From positions 1-6,374 of the forward strand of contig DRPD01000320.1 in the NCBI GenBank assembly GCA_011374735.1: a stretch of DNA of 6,374 bases, given 5' to 3'. The notes under the pieces are model-generated. The model made no database searches and was not told the origin of the DNA. It worked only from the letters and a program-made list of their open reading frames with translations. Positions 1 through 4,791 of this stretch are shown one piece after another. Every line of letters starts with the position of its first letter. Within the stretch, counting starts at the first letter, position 1. Made by a program: the position numbers and the translations under genes. The DNA is from Thermopetrobacter sp. Its GTDB lineage: Bacteria; Pseudomonadota; Alphaproteobacteria; Rhizobiales; Aestuariivirgaceae.

Positions 1-144
1 AACCCCTGCAACCCGTGCGCGGCCAAGAACCCCTGCAACCCGTGCGCGGCCAAGAACCCTTGCAACCCGTGCGCGGCCAAGAACCCCTGCAACCCGTGCG
101 CGGCCAAGAACCCCTGCAATCCGTGCAACCCCTGCGCCGCGAAG
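1..144 (+). repeat. In-frame 27-bp tandem repeat coding NPCNPCAAK
   Basis: Four 27-bp units (1-27, 28-54, 55-81, 82-108) encode NPCNPCAAK. A fifth, 36-bp unit (109-144) carries an extra NPC triplet (NPCNPCNPCAAK). Units 1, 2 and 4 are identical at DNA level; unit 3 differs by one silent base (CCT for CCC). The near-identity points to recent expansion or active homogenisation. The array starts at the window edge, so the real copy number is unknown. Confidence 0.95.
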
Positions 145-654
145 AAGAAGATGAAGAAGGTGTCCACCGAGGAGGCGAAGAAGATCCAGGCCGCCCTCCT
201 GGGCTCCTGGCCGAAGCAGTATCGCGGCGGCAAGCACTGGGTGGCCGGCAAGAACTGGAACAAATGGACGCTGTTCTCCAAGGCGCCCTATCAAGCCTCC
301 ACCCATGGCGACCGTTATGTGGTCAACTTCGCCAATCCCATCGCCGCGAAGGTCTATGGCCGCTATGACAAGCTGAAGAAGATGCCGGCCGGCGGCACCA
401 TCGCCAAGCCCTCCTTCGTCGTCGGCGCCGACGGCAAGGCGCGGCCCGGCCCGCTGTTCATCATGGAGAAGATGACCAGAGGCTGGAACCAGGCCACCAA
501 CGACTGGCGCTACGCCATGATCCTGCCCGGCGGCAAGACCTATGGCGTCACCGGGGGCGTCAATTCGGCCGGCGTGAAGTTCTGCCACGACTGCCACGTG
601 GGCGCGAAGGACAACGATCACCTGTTCTTCCTGCCCGAAGAGGTGCGCAAGTAG
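1..654 (+). CDS. Cytochrome P460-family c-type haem protein with N-terminal NPC repeats (5'-partial)
   Basis: The reading frame is open from base 1 to TAG at 652-654 (217 visible codons), so the true start, and presumably a signal peptide, lies upstream. Visible residues 1-48 are Asn-Pro-Cys/Ala-Ala-Lys repeats with 11 cysteines, followed by a Lys-rich linker (48-61). The globular part (about 60-217) is rich in Trp, Tyr, Lys and Gly and ends with the c-type haem site CHDCH at 195-199. The order 'aromatic N-terminal half, DWRYAM near 168-173, PGGK turn, then CxxCH about 20 residues from the C-terminus' fits the cytochrome P460/c'-beta family, whose members bind NO or oxidise hydroxylamine in the periplasm. 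That family can carry a Lys-haem cross-link; K136 (TIAKPSF) is a possible candidate but cannot be assigned here. Family assignment is by motif and layout. The substrate is unknown, and no nitrogen-oxide genes are adjacent. An internal ATG at 151 opens the same frame, but the repeat frame upstream is clearly coding. Confidence 0.8.
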   Translation, partial: NPCNPCAAKNPCNPCAAKNPCNPCAAKNPCNPCAAKNPCNPCNPCAAKKKMKKVSTEEAKKIQAALLGSWPKQYRGGKHWVAGKNWNKWTLFSKAPYQASTHGDRYVVNFANPIAAKVYGRYDKLKKMPAGGTIAKPSFVVGADGKARPGPLFIMEKMTRGWNQATNDWRYAMILPGGKTYGVTGGVNSAGVKFCHDCHVGAKDNDHLFFLPEEVRK

Positions 655-682
655 CCCCCTCCCTCCTCCTTGACCCTTGCTG

Positions 683-709
683 AAAGCCCCGCTCCGGCGG
701 GGCTTTTTT
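683..709 (+). terminator. Rho-independent terminator of the P460-family gene
   Basis: A perfect 7-bp GC stem (GCCCCGC at 686-692, GCGGGGC at 697-703) encloses a TCCG loop and is followed by six T (704-709). AAA at 683-685 can extend the stem with the first T residues. It lies 28 bp after the stop codon and separates this gene from the next. Confidence 0.93.
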
Positions 710-759
710 CACGTGCCCGGCAACATGAACGGCCAATGAATGGGCGGCTCAGGGTTGGT

Positions 760-779
760 TCATGACCACTTTGTCATGA
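760..779. promoter_or_regulatory. Perfect 20-bp inverted repeat, candidate operator
   Basis: The 7-bp arms TCATGAC (760-766) and GTCATGA (773-779) are exact reverse complements around a 6-bp spacer. The site is about 70 bp upstream of the small exported protein start, in an otherwise unstructured A/C-rich leader, with no T tract, so it is not a terminator. The spacing (arm centres about 13 bp apart) suits a dimeric helix-turn-helix regulator. No regulator is encoded nearby, and no convincing -35/-10 pair was found around it. Confidence 0.5.
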
Positions 780-834
780 TGCACGCAACAACAACACAGA
801 ACAGCGAAGCCAACCAACCATCTGAAGACCAACA

Positions 835-840
835 GAGGAG
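835..840 (+). promoter_or_regulatory. Ribosome binding site that fixes the start at 848
   Basis: GAGGAG sits 7 nt before ATG 848, an ideal Shine-Dalgarno spacing. It supports this start over the in-frame ATG at 740, which would put 36 polar residues in front of the signal peptide. Confidence 0.85.
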
Positions 841-847
841 AAGACCC

Positions 848-1138
848 ATGTTCCGCAAATTCGCGCTCACCGCCGCCACCCTCGCCGCCATCGCCGGGTT
901 CGGCCTCGCCGGCCAGACCCAGAAAGCGCAAGCCGGCAATGTGTCTTTCGGCTTTTACGTCGGCATCCCCGGCCCGTATTACGGCCCCTACTACAGCGGT
1001 TACTACCACGGCCCGCGCTATCGCTGGCGCTGCCACCGCCACCGCCGGGTGGTCCGCTACTGGCACGCCGGGCATGGCCACTGGCACCGCAAGGTGGTGT
1101 ATGGCCGCCGCCACTGCCACCGCGTCAGGGTCTGGTAA
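848..1138 (+). CDS. Small exported Tyr/His/Arg-rich protein of unknown function
   Basis: The product is 96 residues. Residues 1-29 form a typical Sec signal peptide: MFRK basic start, hydrophobic Ala/Leu core, and AQA before a predicted cut at 29/30. The mature part of about 67 residues has a Gly/Pro/Tyr segment (30-57, with paired tyrosines), then a strongly basic tail (58-96) with eight histidines and two cysteines (C62, C90), each next to histidines. Three short segments resemble one another: CHRHRRVV at 62-69, HWHRKVVY at 78-85 and CHRVRVW at 90-96. This looks like a degenerate strand repeat, faintly similar to WxxGxW/PGHW-repeat envelope proteins. Metal binding or envelope association is possible, but no function is assigned. 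The gene is monocistronic, with an upstream dyad and its own terminator. GC-rich codons in the tail match the neighbouring genes. Confidence 0.8.
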   Translation: MFRKFALTAATLAAIAGFGLAGQTQKAQAGNVSFGFYVGIPGPYYGPYYSGYYHGPRYRWRCHRHRRVVRYWHAGHGHWHRKVVYGRRHCHRVRVW

Positions 1139-1172
1139 TCCCCTCCCCTCCCTCGACTGACCCTGCCCCCGC

Positions 1173-1198
1173 ACCCCCGCCCCCGTGGCGGGGGTTTT
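1173..1198 (+). terminator. Terminator of the small exported protein gene
   Basis: CCCCCGC (1174-1180) pairs with GCGGGGG (1188-1194) across a 7-nt loop and is followed by TTTT (1195-1198). It lies 35 bp after the stop and directly abuts the stop codon of the convergent agmatinase gene (1200-1202). Read on the minus strand the stem has no following U tract, so it probably serves the plus-strand gene only. Confidence 0.85.
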
Positions 1199-1199
1199 C

Positions 1200-2099
1200 T
1201 CATGCCCCCGCCGCCCACAGGCAGCACACGTCCACCGCCAGCATCGCCGCCGCCAGTGCCGTGATGCCGGAAGGATCGAGCGGTGGCGACACCTCCATCA
1301 CGTCGGCGCCGACGATCGGCATGCCCTTCAGCCCCCACAGGATGGCGCGCGCCTGATGGCTGCTCAAGCCGCCCGGCACCGGCGTGCCGGTGCCCGGCGC
1401 GAAGGCCGGATCGAGACAATCGATGTCGAACGTGAGGTAACAGGGCCGCCCATCCACCACTGCGCGGATGCGCTCCGCCACCCGTTCCGGCGTCATGGCG
1501 TGCGCGGCGGCGGCGTCGATGACCGTCATGCCCGCCCCCGCCTCGCCGTCATAGCAGGTGCGAATGCCGATCTGCACGCTGGCCTCCTCCACGATCAGCC
1601 TCTCGCGCAGCGCCTCGGCGAAGACGATGCCGTGATCGAGCCGCCCCTCGCCGCCCCCCGGCTCGGTGTCGCGGTGGGCGTCGAAATGAATGAGCGCCAC
1701 CGGCCCGTGCCGTTCCGCCACGGCGCGCAACAGCGGCAGCGTGGCGTAATGATCGCCGCCCAGGGTCAGCGGCCGCGCCCCCGATGCGAGCACCTCGCGG
1801 GTGTGCGCCGTGGCCGCCGCGGCCATGCCCCGCGGCCGGCCCCAGTCCCACTCGATGTCGCCGGCGTCCACCACGGTAAGCCGCTGAAACGGATCGAACC
1901 CCCACGGCCAGATCGGCCCCCAGGCCAGTTGCAGCGACTGCGCGCGGATGGCCCGCGGGCCGAAGCGGGCGCCGGGCGCGTTGGTGGTGGCGACATCGAA
2001 CGGCAGGCCGGCCACCACCACGTCGGCGGCGCTGAAATCCGTCGCCGCCGGGCGTCGCATGAAGGTGACGTGTCCGCTGTAGGAGGCCCGCCGGGTCAT
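1200..2099 (-). CDS. speB: Agmatinase (agmatine ureohydrolase)
   Basis: The product is 299 residues (E. coli SpeB is about 306). It hydrolyses agmatine to putrescine and urea in the cytoplasm, using two Mn ions. All ureohydrolase metal ligands are visible: GGDH (H117), DAHRD (D140, H142, D144) and FDIDCLDP (D225, D227). They are followed by the agmatinase-type AFAPGTGTP segment (232-240). The match to SpeB runs from about residue 7 to the end, including PFD near 33-35 and ITALAAA at 279-285. The active-site HGT of E. coli SpeB reads HGI here (156-158). ATG 2099 was chosen because the conserved pre-domain segment YSGHVTFMRRP begins at residue 7, which rules out ATG 2060. The longer frame to 2294 reads through intergenic repeats. 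The Shine-Dalgarno is weak. No arginine decarboxylase or other polyamine gene is in view, so the agmatine source is not shown. Close relatives such as guanidinobutyrase or proclavaminate amidinohydrolase cannot be wholly excluded. Confidence 0.93.
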   Translation of the reverse strand: MTRRASYSGHVTFMRRPAATDFSAADVVVAGLPFDVATTNAPGARFGPRAIRAQSLQLAWGPIWPWGFDPFQRLTVVDAGDIEWDWGRPRGMAAAATAHTREVLASGARPLTLGGDHYATLPLLRAVAERHGPVALIHFDAHRDTEPGGGEGRLDHGIVFAEALRERLIVEEASVQIGIRTCYDGEAGAGMTVIDAAAAHAMTPERVAERIRAVVDGRPCYLTFDIDCLDPAFAPGTGTPVPGGLSSHQARAILWGLKGMPIVGADVMEVSPPLDPSGITALAAAMLAVDVCCLWAAGA

Positions 2100-2131
2100 G
2101 CCGCAAGTCCATAGCCGTTGCCGTCGGCCCC

Positions 2132-2160
2132 GGTATGGAAAATCCCGCCGCCACTGGCAA
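2132..2160 (-). promoter_or_regulatory. Candidate sigma70-type promoter of the agmatinase gene
   Basis: On the minus strand, TTGCCA (2160-2155, 5/6 match to TTGACA) is followed after 17 bp by CATACC (2137-2132, a weak -10). Transcription would begin near 2125, giving a leader of about 25 nt before ATG 2099. This agrees with the chosen start. The -10 is poor, so support is modest. Confidence 0.35.
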
Positions 2161-2180
2161 GCCCGAAGCCACCCCACCCT

Positions 2181-2258
2181 CGTCACGCCGTCCCTTCTCG
2201 TCACGCCGGCCCCTCTCGTCACGCCGGCCCCTCTCGTCACGCCGGCCCCTCTCGTCAC
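2181..2258. repeat. 18-bp intergenic tandem repeat
   Basis: Copies lie at 2181-2198 (two mismatches), then three identical copies of CGTCACGCCGGCCCCTCT at 2199-2216, 2217-2234 and 2235-2252. A partial fifth copy begins at 2253 and runs into the adjacent palindrome. The unit is a multiple of 3, so all frames stay open across it and create spurious extensions of both flanking genes. There are no unique spacers, so it is not a CRISPR array. Confidence 0.9.
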
Positions 2259-2325
2259 TCCGGCGAAAGCCGGAGTCTCAGGCCACCAACGCATGAGGCC
2301 GCGAAACGAGATCCCGGCTTGCGCC
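2257..2325. repeat. Composite palindromic (REP-like) intergenic element
   Basis: A perfect hairpin, ACTCCGGC-GAAA-GCCGGAGT (2257-2276), has an 8-bp stem and GNRA-type loop. The segment 2262-2279 is also an inverted match (15 of 18) to 2308-2325, so the whole block can fold into one long imperfect stem. The layout (CGTCAnTCCGGCGAAAGCCGGA..., spacer, ...GATCCCGGCTT...) matches the dispersed repeats common between genes in many proteobacteria, often mis-translated as 'PAFAGVTR' peptides. The right arm is degenerate. It is probably a non-autonomous repeat rather than a gene. Confidence 0.75.
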
Positions 2326-2360
2326 CAATGTCGTGCCGTGCCCCCGAGGCGATTTTTCTG

Positions 2361-2390
2361 ATGACAAATCCCGCCCGGCGGTTAGATAAT
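2361..2390 (+). promoter_or_regulatory. Candidate sigma70-type promoter of dxs
   Basis: ATGACA (2361-2366, 5/6 match to TTGACA) is followed by 18 bp and then GATAAT (2385-2390, 5/6 match to TATAAT). It lies in the only AT-rich patch of this gap. Transcription would start near 2397, leaving about 33 nt before ATG 2430. The in-frame ATG at 2361 would then lie inside the -35 box and not be transcribed. Confidence 0.6.
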
Positions 2391-2429
2391 GAGGAAATTG
2401 CCATAGCAGGGCGGCCCGATAAACGCATC

Positions 2430-4367
2430 ATGACCACCACCCCCACCCCATTGCTGGACACCGTCGTCACCCCCGACGACCTGCGCCGGCTGCCACGCGG
2501 CAAGCTTGCCCGGCTGGCCGACGAGCTGCGCGCCGAAACCATCCGCGTGGTGGCCGAAACCGGCGGCCATCTGGGCGCCGGCCTGGGCGTGGTGGAGTTG
2601 ACCGTGGCGCTGCACTACGTGTTCGACACGCCGCGCGACAAGCTGGTCTGGGATGTCTCCCATCAGACCTATCCGCACAAGATCATCACCGGCCGCCGCC
2701 ACCGCATGCGCACCTTGCGCCAGAAAGGCGGCGTGCACCCCTTCGCGCGGCGCGATGAAAGCGTGCATGACGCCTTCGGGGCCGGGCATTCCTCCACCTC
2801 CATCTCCGCCGCCCTGGGCATGGCCACGGCGCGCGATCTGGACGGCGGCGACGAGCACGTGGTGGCCGTCATCGGCGACGGCGCGATGAGCGCCGGGCTG
2901 GCCTATGAGGCCATGAACCACGCCGGCAGCCTCGACAGGCGGCTGATCGTCATCCTCAACGACAACGGCATGTCCATCGCCCCGGCCGTCGGGGCGCTGA
3001 CCAACTATCTGTCGTGGCTGGTGTCGTCGAAGCCGTTTCTCACCTTGCGCGATCTGGCCAAGCAGGTGGCCAACCGCTTTCCGGAACTGCTGAAGGAGGC
3101 GGCGGCCCGGGCCGACGAATACGCCCGCGGCATGATGCTGGGCGGCACTCTGTTCGAGGAGCTGGGCTTCTATTACGTCGGGCCCATCGACGGCCACGAT
3201 CTGAACACCCTGGTGCCGGTCCTGGAGAACGTGCGCGACGCCACCGACCGCCAGGGGCCGATCCTGGTGCACGTGGTGACGGAAAAGGGCAAGGGCCACC
3301 CCTTCGCCCGCCCCCACAAGGAGAAATACCACGCCGTGGCGCCCTTCGACCCCGGCACCGGCGAGCAGAAGGGCGGCGCCGCCAACGCCCCCACCTGGAC
3401 GGAGGTGTTCGCCCGCGCCCTGATCGCCGAGGCGGAAGCGGACGAGGACATCGTGGCCATCACCGCCGCCATGCCGTCGGGCACCGGGCTTGATCGTTTC
3501 GCCGAACGCTTCCCGGAGCGCATGTTCGACGTCGGCATCGCCGAGCAGCACGCCGTGACCTTCGCCGCCGGGCTGGCCAGCGCGCGCAAGAAACCATTCG
3601 CCGCCATCTATTCCACCTTCCTGCAGCGCGGCTACGATCAGGTGGTGCACGACGTGGCGGTGCAGAACCTGCCGGTCAGGCTGATGCTGGACAGGGCCGG
3701 GCTGGTCGGCGAGGACGGCGCCACCCATGCCGGCGCCTTCGACATCGCCTATCTCACCTGCCTGCCCAACATGGTGGTCATGGCCCCGGCCGACGAGGCG
3801 GAACTGATGCACATGGTGGCCACCGCCGCCGCCTACGACGCCGGGCCCATCGCGGTGCGCTATCCGCGCGGCCCCGCGCGCGGCGTGGAGCTGCCGCGGC
3901 GCGGCGAGGTGCTTAAGCTCGGCAAGGGACGCCTGCTGCATGACGGCGCGCGGGTGGCCTTCCTGTCGCTGGGCGCGCGCCTGCACGAGGTGATGAAGGC
4001 GGCCGACATCCTGAAGGCCGGGGGCATCGACGCCACCATCGCCGACGCGCGCTTCGCCAAGCCGCTGGACACCGCCATGATCGACGATCTGGCGGCCCGC
4101 CATGAGCTGCTGGTCACCGTCGAGGAAGGCGGCCGCGGCGGCTTCGGCGCCATGGTGCTGGAGCATCTGGCCGCCACCGACGCCCTGGCGCGCGGCCTGA
4201 AGGTGCGCACATTGACGCTGCCCGACCGTTTCCTTGATCCCGCCACAATGGCCGAGCAATACGCCGAGGCCGGGCTGGACGCGGCGGGCATGGCGCGCAC
4301 CGTGCGCGAGGCCCTGCGCCCCGCCGCCCTGGTGCGCTTGTCGCCGGATGGGCAGAAAAGGGCCTGA
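2430..4367 (+). CDS. dxs: 1-deoxy-D-xylulose-5-phosphate synthase
   Basis: The product is 645 residues, close to family length (620-640). DXS condenses pyruvate and glyceraldehyde 3-phosphate to DXP using thiamine diphosphate (TPP) and Mg, the first step of the MEP isoprenoid route, in the cytoplasm. The transketolase-like domains are in order. The N-terminal TPP domain has GGH at 45-47, the GDG motif at 149-151 and NDN at 177-179. The pyrimidine-binding domain has the catalytic Glu in AEQH (E372), DRAG at 421-424 and RYPRG at 477-481. The C-terminal domain runs from about 500 to 630. The start was chosen because the family N-terminus ([15 protein letters not shown]) begins just after ATG 2430 and a promoter lies between 2361 and 2430; the Shine-Dalgarno is weak. 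Several usually constant positions differ: S77 in WDVSHQ (usually G), H113 in ESVHD (usually Y), G180 in NDNGM (usually D/E) and H290 in KGKGH (usually Y). There is no ispA or xseB upstream, unlike the common alphaproteobacterial arrangement, so this could be a second dxs copy. Confidence 0.94.
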   Translation: MTTTPTPLLDTVVTPDDLRRLPRGKLARLADELRAETIRVVAETGGHLGAGLGVVELTVALHYVFDTPRDKLVWDVSHQTYPHKIITGRRHRMRTLRQKGGVHPFARRDESVHDAFGAGHSSTSISAALGMATARDLDGGDEHVVAVIGDGAMSAGLAYEAMNHAGSLDRRLIVILNDNGMSIAPAVGALTNYLSWLVSSKPFLTLRDLAKQVANRFPELLKEAAARADEYARGMMLGGTLFEELGFYYVGPIDGHDLNTLVPVLENVRDATDRQGPILVHVVTEKGKGHPFARPHKEKYHAVAPFDPGTGEQKGGAANAPTWTEVFARALIAEAEADEDIVAITAAMPSGTGLDRFAERFPERMFDVGIAEQHAVTFAAGLASARKKPFAAIYSTFLQRGYDQVVHDVAVQNLPVRLMLDRAGLVGEDGATHAGAFDIAYLTCLPNMVVMAPADEAELMHMVATAAAYDAGPIAVRYPRGPARGVELPRRGEVLKLGKGRLLHDGARVAFLSLGARLHEVMKAADILKAGGIDATIADARFAKPLDTAMIDDLAARHELLVTVEEGGRGGFGAMVLEHLAATDALARGLKVRTLTLPDRFLDPATMAEQYAEAGLDAAGMARTVREALRPAALVRLSPDGQKRA

Positions 4368-4390
4368 ATCAACCAGTTGTTCATCTTTCT

Positions 4391-4426
4391 TCCGGCATAA
4401 AACCCAAGATTGCATCTTGTGCCGGA
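4391..4426 (+). other. Bulged hairpin in the dxs 3' flank
   Basis: The outer stem is TCCGGCA (4391-4397) with TGCCGGA (4420-4426). The inner stem is CAAGAT (4405-4410) with ATCTTG (4414-4419), closing a TGC loop. The strands are contiguous on the 3' side, with a 7-nt bulge (4398-4404) on the 5' side, giving 13 perfect base pairs in 36 nt. No U tract follows, so it is not a standard terminator. It sits 24 nt after the dxs stop and 24 nt before the next start codon, so it may be a 3'-end stabiliser, a processing site or a leader structure. Confidence 0.55.
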
Positions 4427-4436
4427 CACAGCTTCC

Positions 4437-4442
4437 AGGGGA
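4437..4442 (+). promoter_or_regulatory. Ribosome binding site of the C-x6-C protein gene
   Basis: AGGGGA lies 7 nt before ATG 4450. It fixes the start directly before a signal peptide and rules out upstream in-frame ATGs inside dxs. Confidence 0.75.
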
Positions 4443-4449
4443 ACTCCGC

Positions 4450-4770
4450 ATGACCATACGCAACCGCTTCGCCCCGGCCGCCGCCGCCATGCTGCTGGCC
4501 GCCATGGCGCAACACGCCGCCGCGCAAGGCAAGGTGGCCGAATGCGAGGCCGAGGCCAGGGCCTGCCGCGCCGCCTCCACCACCAAGGGTATTTTCGACA
4601 CCGCCTGCACCGAACGCTATGACGCCTGCATGAACCGCAACCGCTGCGTGGTGGCCTATGCCAGCTGCCTGGAGCTGTCGGAACTGGAAGACGGCGTGAC
4701 GGAAGCGCAATGCGCCAGGCAGCGCGCCAGTTGCGAACAGGCCGGCATCAGCAAGCGCGCCGACAACTGA
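4450..4770 (+). CDS. Small exported cysteine-rich protein with four C-x6-C motifs, unknown function
   Basis: The product is 106 residues. Residues 1-25 look like a Sec signal peptide (basic MTIRNR, Ala/Met/Leu core, HAAA-QG cleavage region). The mature protein has eight cysteines in four identical spacings: C32/C39, C53/C60, C66/C73 and C88/C95. In each pair a small residue (Ala or Ser) precedes the second Cys. The layout is a two-fold repeat: C-x6-C-x13-C-x6-C, five residues, then C-x6-C-x14-C-x6-C. Both halves also share G-[IV]-x4-C before their second pair (G47, G82). Cysteines seven residues apart fall on one face of a helix, so disulfide-stapled helical hairpins in the periplasm are likely. 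No family is recognised, and it is not a CX9C or CxxC thioredoxin/haem pattern. It lies 82 bp after dxs and 21 bp before the DUF898 gene, so it may be co-transcribed with the latter. Confidence 0.8.
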   Translation: MTIRNRFAPAAAAMLLAAMAQHAAAQGKVAECEAEARACRAASTTKGIFDTACTERYDACMNRNRCVVAYASCLELSELEDGVTEAQCARQRASCEQAGISKRADN

Positions 4771-4791
4771 GCCGTCACCGGACGCCCCGAC

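Noticed and set aside
1..368. Frame encoding GQEPLQPVR repeats
   Set aside because: It is the +2 reading of the NPC repeat. The frame with the haem motif and correct stop is the real one.
749..1174. Minus-strand frame opposite the small exported protein
   Set aside because: The plus-strand frame has a ribosome binding site, signal peptide and terminator. The antisense frame is an Ala/Val-repeat shadow.
2181..2258. Possible CRISPR array
   Set aside because: The 18-bp units are directly contiguous with no variable spacers, and no cas genes are present.
2100..2294. 65-residue N-terminal extension of the agmatinase
   Set aside because: It reads through the 18-bp repeats and palindrome (repeated GVTRGA), has no homology to SpeB, and starts upstream of the candidate promoter.
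4377..4401. Promoter for the Cys-rich gene (TTGTTC and CATAAA)
   Set aside because: The spacing between the boxes is only 13 bp, and the -10-like box overlaps the hairpin. Too weak to call.
2382..4610. 742-codon open frame on the minus strand
   Set aside because: It lies opposite dxs, which has unmistakable family motifs. The translation is low-complexity Gly/Val/His/Gln-rich, typical of the antisense of GC-rich coding DNA.
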